From assembly GCA_020638675.1 (NCBI GenBank), contig JACKID010000001.1, forward strand, positions 558,001-622,000: DNA of 64,000 nucleotides. The letters run 5' to 3'. The translations under genes and the position numbers were made by a program. The DNA is from Planctomycetota bacterium. Lineage in GTDB: Bacteria > Planctomycetota > UBA8742 > UBA2392. The notes under the pieces are model-generated. The model had not been told where the DNA came from. It saw only the letters and a list, made by a program, of their open reading frames with translations, and made no database searches. Positions 57,511 to 64,000 of this stretch are shown one piece after another. How positions within the stretch are numbered: position 1 is the first letter of the stretch; each line of letters opens with the position of its first letter.

Positions 57511-58137
57511 ATGAGACGGCTCATCTACCCACTTGCGTGCATCGCCCTGACAATCGGCGCGTGCGCCTCCGACCACTGCCCGCATGCTGACCAGGATGGG
57601 GGCACCACGCTCGGCCCGTGCGGGCTGACATTCCGCTCTCAGGACTACGAGACAACCGGTGAACGCGCCGCCGCAGGATTGACGCCGGACGAGCGTGATT
57701 CGATGGGGGCGGGCTTGGCCGATGATCCGTTGCTTCGCAAGAGCGTCGAGCCTGCTGACCCATTCACCAATGCGGCCGTGGTAGATGACCTCCTGCGGGG
57801 ACTTGGAGCTCCACGGGTCGAAGGGCACACAATGCAGGACTGGCGCGCCTGGGACACGGGCCAGCGCCTTGACGGACTCAAGGATTTGACCCGTGCGGGC
57901 AACCCTTGGGCGAGTCAATTGCTCGACGCGATCGAATCGGGCGAAAAGCCAGCCGGCGAGTTGGACGGCGAAGCGCTGCGATACGAAATGAACTTCCGTA
58001 TCCAGGCGGCAAAGGAGAACGGCACTTACGGCCTGCGGTTGGCTAGCCTTCCGTCCGGCCCCAGCGTGGAGCCAATGCCATTTGGCGATTCGATGTTCGG
58101 GCCATGGGATACAGGCTCCGCAGAGAGGTCCCCTTGA
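57511..58137 (+). CDS. Small lipoprotein ending in the VEPMPFG-SMFGPWD motif
   Basis: The ATG at 57511 (MRRLIYPLACIALTIGAC) gives 208 residues with a lipobox IGAC. The body is short, hydrophilic and without a known fold. Near the C-terminus, encoded at 58066-58116, it carries VEPMPFGDSMFGPWDTG. The next gene, which overlaps by one base (TGATG), ends in nearly the same motif. I do not recognise the protein. The shared tail suggests a common partner or sorting step. Confidence 0.75.
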   Translation: MRRLIYPLACIALTIGACASDHCPHADQDGGTTLGPCGLTFRSQDYETTGERAAAGLTPDERDSMGAGLADDPLLRKSVEPADPFTNAAVVDDLLRGLGAPRVEGHTMQDWRAWDTGQRLDGLKDLTRAGNPWASQLLDAIESGEKPAGELDGEALRYEMNFRIQAAKENGTYGLRLASLPSGPSVEPMPFGDSMFGPWDTGSAERSP

Positions 58138-58592
58138 TGAACGTGCGCTGCGGACACTTTGTTGTGCTCTCGTTGATTGTCGCGCTGGCGACGATCAACG
58201 TTTGGCTGGTCAGCCGTTCCGCGAGGACTGTCCCGTCAGTACCTGACATCGAAATTCCCGAGCCTCTTCAAATGGCGACATTCACCAAGCTGCCGGTTGA
58301 GCGCCCGTCGTCGCCCAAGAAATACAACACAATCTGCCGTTCGGACCCCAACTGGAACCCGGCACCGATCGATATCAGCATGCTAGTTGAGAAATGGACT
58401 GCTGATTTGAGTCTGCGCGAGCATCCAGCGCCTGCAGAAGCGGATCTTGCGTTGGAGCCCGCTTCCCCTGGCCGCGAATTCAAGATTGTCCTTCCAAGGC
58501 GGACCATCAGCGGGGTGGAGCCGATGCCGTTTGGAGGATCCATGTTCGGACCCTGGGACGTCGGACGGAATTCCTCAGCGACCGGGCCGTAG
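58137..58592 (+). CDS. Small exported or anchored protein ending in the VEPMPFG-SMFGPWD motif
   Basis: The ATG at 58137 shares one base with the previous stop and gives 151 residues. Residues about 8-27 (FVVLSLIVALATINVWLV) are a signal anchor. The remaining 120 residues are Pro-rich and unrecognised. The C-terminal motif VEPMPFGGSMFGPWDVG, encoded at 58515-58565, matches that of the upstream lipoprotein at 15 of 17 residues, though several codons differ. The rest of the two proteins shows no clear similarity. Confidence 0.72.
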   Translation: MNVRCGHFVVLSLIVALATINVWLVSRSARTVPSVPDIEIPEPLQMATFTKLPVERPSSPKKYNTICRSDPNWNPAPIDISMLVEKWTADLSLREHPAPAEADLALEPASPGREFKIVLPRRTISGVEPMPFGGSMFGPWDVGRNSSATGP

Positions 58593-58645
58593 ATTGGAAT
58601 CACATACGCAGCTCAATTGTTCCTGTGATGGAAAGGGGGTGTGCC

Positions 58646-59218
58646 ATGACTTCCCTGACTACATCACTGCGCGACGGGCGCGATGCCTACCTTGAGGCAA
58701 ATGGCTTCTCAACGGCCGCCTACACCGACAAGTTCGTTCACTTCAAGTTTGGGCCGATCTATCTGGCCTTTCCGTCCACAAAGACGCGCCGCGCGGCGAT
58801 CCCGTTCCATGACCTGCACCACGTGCTCACCGGCTACCAGGCCACGCCCATCGGTGAAGGCGAGATTGGCGCGTGGGAAGTAGCGACAGGCTGTCGCAAC
58901 CTGTGGGCCGGCTGGGTGCTGAACCTGTTCGCGATGGGCTTTGCCATGCCGTTCGCCTCGCGACGTGTCTACCGCGCATTTGTTCGCGGGCGTCACAGCC
59001 GCAACCTTTACGGCAGCGAGTACACCGAAGAGCTGCTTGCCACTGGCATCGATGAGATGCGCGGCAAGCTCGGGCTGTCTGAAGAGGTGCCCAAAGCGAC
59101 CGGCGCCGACAAACGCGCGTTCGTCTTCTGGCTGGCGCTGAGTGCTGGCCAGTACGCCGCGCTGGCGCTTTCCGTTCTGGGTCCGCTGGCCCTGCTCATC
59201 TGGTGGATCTGGCTCTAG
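58646..59218 (+). CDS. COQ4-like protein with C-terminal membrane helix
   Basis: The ATG at 58646, preceded by AAAGGGGG, gives 190 residues. His55-Asp56-x2-His59 followed eleven residues later by Glu71 (HDLHHVLTGYQATPIGEGE) fits exactly the HDxxH-x11-E metal motif of COQ4, the protein that organises late ubiquinone synthesis and acts on the quinone ring. After it is a hydrophobic segment (NLWAGWVLNLFAMGFAMPF), and the protein ends in a membrane helix, which typical COQ4 proteins lack. Its neighbours are the nap genes, which take electrons from quinols, so a role in quinone supply is attractive but inferred. It overlaps the convergent stop by CTAG. Confidence 0.75.
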   Translation: MTSLTTSLRDGRDAYLEANGFSTAAYTDKFVHFKFGPIYLAFPSTKTRRAAIPFHDLHHVLTGYQATPIGEGEIGAWEVATGCRNLWAGWVLNLFAMGFAMPFASRRVYRAFVRGRHSRNLYGSEYTEELLATGIDEMRGKLGLSEEVPKATGADKRAFVFWLALSAGQYAALALSVLGPLALLIWWIWL

Positions 59219-59403
59219 ATCACGCCCTTTGAGCGCAGGTCCTTGGCGACGCGCCAGCCGTAGCTGATGAACACGATCAGGAATAGCGGCTGGGCGAAGA
59301 ACACGAACAGGGCCATCTCGTAAGGGCCAGGGTGGATCGCGAACGCGGCCGTGATGAGCAGGGCGATGATCGCGGCCCAGGCCTGAAGGCGCAGTCTGGT
59401 CAT
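59215..59403 (-). CDS. Two-helix small membrane protein of the nap operon
   Basis: A 62-residue protein with two membrane helices (AWAAIIALLITAAFAI and MALFVFFAQPLFLIVFISY) and a basic C-terminus. It starts inside the stop of the tetraheme cytochrome gene (ATGA), so it belongs to the nap operon. I do not recognise a family. It could stabilise the membrane cytochrome or help quinol oxidation. Confidence 0.75.
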   Translation of the reverse strand: MTRLRLQAWAAIIALLITAAFAIHPGPYEMALFVFFAQPLFLIVFISYGWRVAKDLRSKGVI

Positions 59404-60080
59404 TTCTCGCCTCCCATGAGCCGGTCATAGTCATCGCTGCCCGGAGTGCGCGCGGCGCGCGGCGGGTGGGCGCGCCCGTGGCAGTTCAGACACGACAGTG
59501 AACTTTCCTCTAGGCGTGCACGCACGGTCTGGTGCGACTGCACCTCCTCCCACATCGGCGTGCCCCCGTGGCACTTCAGACAGTTCTGGTTGTGGAAGCG
59601 GCCCTTGAACTTGATGGGCTCCTCGTAGGTGTTTGTCGTGTAGCGCGCGAGGTGTCGATAGCCTTCCATCTTCGCCGCAACGTCACCCGCCAGCCCGTAG
59701 TCGCTGTGGCACTGGTAGCACTGGTCCTTGGGAATCCAGCCGTTGCGGTAGTGCCGCGCCGCGAGCGTGTCGCTGTCCGGGTCGCGCATGTCGGTCGCCA
59801 TGGGCTGCATCACGTGGCAGCGTTCGCAGCTTTCGACCGCGTGTACGCCCTCGAACGTCTGGTAGTTGGCGAACGTCAGCGCCCCGACCGGCACCGCAAA
59901 CAGCGCCGCGAACGCCAGCAGCTTGAAGAACGCCATGCCTGACAGCGTCGCGATGCCGACGTGAATCTTGCGCTCAGGGTCTACGTTGCGGAAGTTCACG
60001 CGCCCGACCCAGAAGCACAGCCCCACGCCGATCACGCACAGGACCACAGTGAGAATGCGAGGCAGCGGGCCCAGGTCCAT
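59400..60080 (-). CDS. napC: Membrane-anchored tetraheme c-type cytochrome, NapC/NirT family
   Basis: The protein has 226 residues. Four CxxCH haem sites are visible: CERCH, CYQCH, CLKCH and CLNCH, as in NapC/NirT quinol dehydrogenases that pass electrons from menaquinol or ubiquinol to periplasmic reductases. There are two N-terminal hydrophobic segments (RILTVVLCVIGVGLCFWVG and FFKLLAFAALFAVPVGAL) where NapC usually has one. Its ATG shares a base with the napA stop (TGATG), so it is the direct electron donor candidate for NapA. Confidence 0.9.
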   Translation of the reverse strand: MDLGPLPRILTVVLCVIGVGLCFWVGRVNFRNVDPERKIHVGIATLSGMAFFKLLAFAALFAVPVGALTFANYQTFEGVHAVESCERCHVMQPMATDMRDPDSDTLAARHYRNGWIPKDQCYQCHSDYGLAGDVAAKMEGYRHLARYTTNTYEEPIKFKGRFHNQNCLKCHGGTPMWEEVQSHQTVRARLEESSLSCLNCHGRAHPPRAARTPGSDDYDRLMGGEK

Positions 60081-62383
60081 CAGGCACCCACCTTTGCGAC
60101 GCTCACGGCCGTCACCTTGTATTCGGGTTCCTTGCTGGTCGGGTCGAACCAGTCAGCCACGGCGTTATTGACCAGCAGTTTCGCGTCGTAGAACGCGGCG
60201 AACAGTACGCCCTCGCGCGGGGCGTCATCGAGCACAGCCTTGCCGCGCACTGTGCCGAACGCGGACGTCACCTCGATATCGTCGCCCTCGGCGATGCGCA
60301 GTCTGTAGGCGTCGGCAGGGTTCAGGTGGAAGCGCGCGGGGCCGGCGGCCTGCTTCAGCTCGTCAATCCGGTAGGTCATCGTGCCGCTGTGCCACTGCTC
60401 TAGCACGCGGCCGGTCGTCAGGTACATCGGGAATTCTTCAGTGCACTGCTCGGGTGCCTTGACGTACGGCCGCAGGAAGACGACCGCACGCCCGTCCTTG
60501 TTGCCGTAAAAGTCAAACTTCTTGTCGCCCCGGACGAAGGGGTCGCCGGGTACAAACCGGCGTACTGTGCCGGGGTGGTCCTCGGTCGGGCAGGGCCACT
60601 GCAGGCCGGGCAGGGCCTTGAGGCGATCGTAGGTGATGCCTTCGAAGTTGTACTTGCTGTGGGCGCTGAAGTGGCGCCATTCGTCCCAGACCTCGTTCGG
60701 CGTCTTTGCCTTGATGAGCTCGCCGTAGCCCATGCGCTCGGCCAGCTCGACCAACATCGAGAGGTCGCTGCGCGCTTCGCCCGGCGGGTCGATCAGCTTC
60801 GGCACGAGCTGGTAGCGCCGCTCGCCCTGCCCGAAGACGCCTTCCTTTTCGCACCACAGCGCGGCCGGCAGCAGCACGCTGGCGGTCTTCGCAGTCTCGC
60901 TGTCGCCGACGATTTCGCTGACCACCGTGAAACACTTCTCCATCCCGCGCATGTACCTCTCGCGGCTAGGCATGGTAGCGCCGGGATTGGTGCACATGAT
61001 CAGCGCACCCTTCACGTCGCCGGCTTCCATGGCGCGAAACAGCGCCACGGCGTGGTAGCCGGGGCGCGCGCTGATGGTGCCCGGCTTGACGCCCCACAGC
61101 TTTTCGCACTCTGCGCGATGCTCCGGATTTGTGACGGCGCGGCCGTTGGGTAGCAGGTGGGCCAGTGAGCCGGTGTCGCGCACGCCGCCGCACGCATTGG
61201 GTTGGCCGGTGACGCTGAACGGCGTCGCCCCCGGGCGCCCGAACTGGCCGGTAATGAGGTTCAGCGCGTTGAGCATGTTGTTGAGGAACGTCCCCTGCGT
61301 GCGCTGGTTAATGCCCATGGTCCAGAGGCTCATGGTCGCGCGGCTGCGGGCGAACAGGTAGGCGACGCGCCGGATTTCGTTTGCCGCGACGCCAAGTTCA
61401 CTTTCAACCTTCTCCGGCGTGTAGTCTTTCAGGAACTCACGGAAGGCGGCGAAGTCCACCGTGTTCTGGCCGTCGCTGAAGCGGATGTGCTCGCGAACGA
61501 AGTCATCGTCCGTCAGGCCCTCTTCCACAATGACCTGGGCCATCGCGTTGAGCAACAACAGGTCCGTGCCGGGCACGGGCTGCAGGTGGATGTCGGAATG
61601 CTCCGCCGTCGGCGTGCGGCGCGGGTCGACGCAGATCACGACCACGCGCCGGCTGCGCGCCTTGTGGCGCATCACGCGCTCGAACAGGGGCGGGTGGCAC
61701 TCGTACGGGTTCGCGCCCATGATGAAGTAGCACTCGGCGTGGTCGAGGTCCTCGTACGCGCCCGGCGGCTCGTCCTTGCCGTACACCTGCGTGTAGCCCG
61801 CGGCGGCCGAGGCCATGCACAGGCGCGGGTTGCCGTCGACGTTGTTGGTGCCCAGGCCTGCCTTGAACAGCTTGTTCGCGGTGTAGGATTCCTCGGTGTA
61901 GAGCTGGCCGCTGCCGTAGAATGCGAGCGCGTCCGGGCCGTGCTGGTTGCGGATTTCCTTGAATCTCTCGGCGATCAGGCCGAGCGCTTCATCCCAGCTT
62001 GCTTCCTTCAGTTTGCCGTTGCTGCGGATCTGCGGCTTCGTCAGGCGCCCCTCAATCTGCGGCAGGGAGCGCAGCATCGATCCCTTCACGCAGATCACGC
62101 CCTTGTTGTGCCCGTCTTCGTGGCCGCGGATGTCGACGACCTTGCCGTCGCGCAGGCCGACATTGATCGTGCAGCCCGTCCCGCAGAACCGGCAGACGGC
62201 CTTGTGCCACTCATCGGCCGTGGCCGCGGGGATCATTGCCTCAAGTACGCCCCAGCCTCCGAACGCGGCGGCTGTAGCGGCGCCCAGCCCGCCCATCGCC
62301 CACAGGAACTCGCGGCGCGAGAAGTCGTTGGGTACAACGCGGGTCATTCGCCCGGACGGGCTTGCTGGTTGTTCGTCGTTCAC
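60080..62383 (-). CDS. napA: Periplasmic nitrate reductase catalytic subunit
   Basis: A GTG start at 62383 with GAGAGGCGG upstream gives 767 residues. A Tat signal SRREFLWAMGG lies near residue 23. The [4Fe-4S] ligands are CRFCGTGC and a later ICVKG Cys, and the molybdenum ligand is the Cys in NPRLCMASA. The bis-MGD domains (MGANPYECHP, TMGINQRTQG, TGQPNACGG) and the C-terminal LTTGRVLEQWHSGTMT follow NapA. It reduces nitrate to nitrite in the periplasm. NapB, NapD and NapF are absent, so this is a compact nap set with the tetraheme protein and a 62-residue protein. Assimilatory NasA is less likely because of the Tat signal and cytochrome partner. Confidence 0.93.
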   Translation of the reverse strand: MNDEQPASPSGRMTRVVPNDFSRREFLWAMGGLGAATAAAFGGWGVLEAMIPAATADEWHKAVCRFCGTGCTINVGLRDGKVVDIRGHEDGHNKGVICVKGSMLRSLPQIEGRLTKPQIRSNGKLKEASWDEALGLIAERFKEIRNQHGPDALAFYGSGQLYTEESYTANKLFKAGLGTNNVDGNPRLCMASAAAGYTQVYGKDEPPGAYEDLDHAECYFIMGANPYECHPPLFERVMRHKARSRRVVVICVDPRRTPTAEHSDIHLQPVPGTDLLLLNAMAQVIVEEGLTDDDFVREHIRFSDGQNTVDFAAFREFLKDYTPEKVESELGVAANEIRRVAYLFARSRATMSLWTMGINQRTQGTFLNNMLNALNLITGQFGRPGATPFSVTGQPNACGGVRDTGSLAHLLPNGRAVTNPEHRAECEKLWGVKPGTISARPGYHAVALFRAMEAGDVKGALIMCTNPGATMPSRERYMRGMEKCFTVVSEIVGDSETAKTASVLLPAALWCEKEGVFGQGERRYQLVPKLIDPPGEARSDLSMLVELAERMGYGELIKAKTPNEVWDEWRHFSAHSKYNFEGITYDRLKALPGLQWPCPTEDHPGTVRRFVPGDPFVRGDKKFDFYGNKDGRAVVFLRPYVKAPEQCTEEFPMYLTTGRVLEQWHSGTMTYRIDELKQAAGPARFHLNPADAYRLRIAEGDDIEVTSAFGTVRGKAVLDDAPREGVLFAAFYDAKLLVNNAVADWFDPTSKEPEYKVTAVSVAKVGA

Positions 62384-62466
62384 GATGCCGCCTCTCGACC
62401 AGAGCGTGCATTCGATAGGGCGTCAAGGAAAGACGAATTCCAGACAGGCGAGACTGAATTGTCACA

Positions 62467-64000
62467 TCAGCGCAATGTGCGGATGCCGTTTACGTTCTTG
62501 GTTACGCCCTGGGCGTCGAGCCATTCCAGCAGCGGGATCAGGAACTTGCGGCTGGTGGGGATGATCTCCTTGAAATCCTTCGCCGCGGCTTCACCCTTGG
62601 CCTGCAGGAATTGGGCGGCAGCTTCCTTTACCCACGCCAGCGCCTTGGTGCTGAACAGCACGCCGCCTCCCAGCACGTCCGCGCGGCCGCTGCCTACCAG
62701 GTAGTCTACTGCGTTCTGAGTAGCCTGCGGGTTTGCGCCCGCGGCCTTGGCCAATTCCTTGAGCGTTGGAGGGTTAAGCTCGGCCTGCTCCAGTTGGATC
62801 GCGACGCGCTCGACCACTTTCTTGTCGTCGTCGCTCAGCTTGCCGCCCTGCCCGGGCAGGCCGAGCAGTGCACCGCGCTGGTCAATCACCCCTGTCTCCA
62901 GACCTTTTTCGAGGATTGGGGCGAAGGTGCGGGCGTCCACACCCAATTGCTGCTGCACGCTGGGGATCTTCATACCCAACTGCGCCGGGTGCGTTTCGTG
63001 GTGTTTCTGCAGAATCTCCACCAGGCGCTTTTGCGCGCGCGGCCAGGCGTCTTTGTGCACGAGCGCTTTGCCGGGCCCGAACTCACTCAGCACGCCGGCT
63101 TCGATCAGTTTTTGCGCGATTTCCGCGATTGCATCGCGTGCGAGTTCAGTGGCCGGGATCAGCCGGTCGCGCGTGATGCCGCCGGGGCCCGCATCCAGCG
63201 CGGCCTGCTCGACTCGCTTGGCTGGGTCATCGGCCGAGGCCGCCCAGGCGGTCAAGGACTCGAGCAGCGCTTCGTCCTTTCGCGCCAGCTTGCCGGCCTC
63301 ACGCCGGACTACTCGGCCACCGCCGAGCGTGACGGCCGGTGACGGCTGGCGCAGGATGAAATGGTCGCCGATACCCGCCACAACCGGGTCCTCAAGCATC
63401 ACCTCACAGATGCAGCATTCACCGGGATTCAGCAGTGTACGATCCAGGAATTGGATATGACCGACGACCTCGCTGGTGCCCACGTGGAACTTGACCTCGG
63501 CGCGATGCTTCATCGGCCGTGCGGCGCTCTTCAGAAGACAGAGATCCAGACTGAAATAGCGAGACGGTTCAAACACACCCGGCGCGCAGAGAGTGTAGCC
63601 GCGCTCCACCTTCGTGTGGTCAACGCCGGTTAAATTGAAAGCCGATGAGTGCCCGGCGCGCGCTTCCTCGATGCTGGAGTGATACGCCTGGATGCTGCGG
63701 ACTTTCGCCTTCTGCTCACCGGGCATGACGACCAGTGCATCGCCGACCTTGATGTGGCCGCTGACCGGTACGCCGGTCAGCACTGCGCCTTGACCCTTGG
63801 CAGAAAAGACTCGCTGCACGGGCATGCGGAACACGCCCTTCGTGTCGCGGGGCGCGGTTTCTTCAATCACCTCACCGATCGCCTTCCACAGGTCGTCGAT
63901 GCCGGCGCCTGTGATGGAGCTGAGAGGCACCACCGGAGCGCCCTCAAGAAACGTCCCCTTCACGAGATCGCCAATGTCTTCCTTGGCCAGCTCAACTGTG
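62467..64000 (-). CDS. selB: Selenocysteine-specific elongation factor SelB (5' part outside window)
   Basis: The frame stays open to the window edge, so the GTPase N-terminus lies beyond 64000. Visible are the end of the G domain (KGTFLEGAPVVPLSSITGAGIDDL), the elongation-factor beta-barrels (VFRMPVQRVFSAKGQGAVLTG and RYFSLDLCLL) and a C-terminal half of winged-helix domains (ITRDRLIPATELA, TLKELAKAAGAN, ending SRKFLIPLLEWLDAQGVTKNV) that bind the SECIS RNA hairpin. SelB brings Sec-tRNA to UGA codons, so the organism should make selenoproteins. It lies 83 bases upstream of napA on the same strand. Confidence 0.93.
   Translation of the reverse strand, partial: TVELAKEDIGDLVKGTFLEGAPVVPLSSITGAGIDDLWKAIGEVIEETAPRDTKGVFRMPVQRVFSAKGQGAVLTGVPVSGHIKVGDALVVMPGEQKAKVRSIQAYHSSIEEARAGHSSAFNLTGVDHTKVERGYTLCAPGVFEPSRYFSLDLCLLKSAARPMKHRAEVKFHVGTSEVVGHIQFLDRTLLNPGECCICEVMLEDPVVAGIGDHFILRQPSPAVTLGGGRVVRREAGKLARKDEALLESLTAWAASADDPAKRVEQAALDAGPGGITRDRLIPATELARDAIAEIAQKLIEAGVLSEFGPGKALVHKDAWPRAQKRLVEILQKHHETHPAQLGMKIPSVQQQLGVDARTFAPILEKGLETGVIDQRGALLGLPGQGGKLSDDDKKVVERVAIQLEQAELNPPTLKELAKAAGANPQATQNAVDYLVGSGRADVLGGGVLFSTKALAWVKEAAAQFLQAKGEAAAKDFKEIIPTSRKFLIPLLEWLDAQGVTKNVNGIRTLR

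Noticed and set aside
60080..62383. NapA read as a selenocysteine formate dehydrogenase because selB is adjacent
   Set aside because: The molybdenum ligand is encoded as Cys (NPRLCMASA), there is no in-frame UGA, and the partner is a NapC-type cytochrome.
61202..62704. A 500-residue plus-strand frame opposite napA
   Set aside because: It is the complement of a conserved molybdoenzyme, has no recognisable motif and lacks a sensible start region.
1..64000. CRISPR arrays, tRNA or rRNA genes, insertion sequences, phage genes
   Set aside because: I saw no regularly spaced repeats, no tRNA-sized cloverleaf sequence in the short gaps, and no transposase or structural phage gene other than the phage-fold encapsulin, whose sequence is SrpI-like and whose neighbours are not phage genes.

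Overview
This is a 64 kb stretch of gene-dense, high-GC chromosomal DNA with no phage, insertion sequence, CRISPR array or tRNA gene that I can see. The cell looks Gram-negative: there is a probable outer-membrane beta-barrel ending in Phe, a MutM, an RqcH homologue, a periplasmic nitrate reductase with a Tat signal, and several lipoproteins. It also has a eukaryote-type Ser/Thr kinase, many TPR proteins, large single-pass membrane proteins with disordered or beta-sandwich exteriors, a HpnA-like hopanoid-type epimerase, a gingipain-family (C25) protease, SelB, and start regions with a -10 box almost on top of the ATG. Together these suggest a Planctomycetota-like or other deep-branching environmental lineage, but a phylogeny would be needed to place it.

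Layout. 1-6.8 kb: end of an AddA/RecB-type helicase-nuclease, a MATE exporter, a Ser/Thr kinase, a HpnA-like epimerase and thrS. 6.8-9.9 kb (minus strand): a family 2A encapsulin shell gene, a small Met/Pro/Ala-rich unknown protein and a secreted C25 peptidase, read in one direction. 10-14.5 kb: a radical SAM protein, a TPR protein and a four-repeat beta-sandwich protein. 14.5-22.6 kb: a surface-glycan cluster (methyltransferase, AsnB-like amidotransferase, GT4, three related GT2 enzymes, one GT29-like enzyme). 22.6-28.5 kb: an exported unknown, a zinc ribbon plus response regulator, gamma-glutamyltransferase, a methyltransferase, a Xer recombinase and YbeY.

28.5-30.4 kb: a sigma70-like promoter, a cobalamin riboswitch and a secreted beta-propeller-like protein with a C-terminal sorting-type tail. 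30.4-48 kb: TPR proteins, PyrK, peptide deformylase, ribosomal protein S20, a lipoprotein, a 977-residue acidic tail-anchored protein, a putative porin, a SemiSWEET, a P2-type cation ATPase, a nucleotidyltransferase and IspH. 48-57.5 kb: a membrane-anchored beta-sandwich protein, a zinc-ribbon membrane protein, FolD, a TPR protein, an MsbA-like ABC exporter, MutM and RqcH. 57.5-64 kb: two tiny exported proteins sharing one C-terminal motif, a COQ4-like protein, a compact nap operon and selB (cut by the window end).

The two places most likely to hold undescribed biology are the encapsulin operon, which lacks the cysteine desulfurase expected for family 2A and has an unknown disordered partner instead, and the B12-riboswitch-controlled surface propeller, which could be an analogue of the BtuG cobalamin-capture proteins. 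Smaller leads are the shared tail motif VEPMPFGxSMFGPWDxG, a triplicated glycosyltransferase extension domain, and widespread apparently leaderless promoters.
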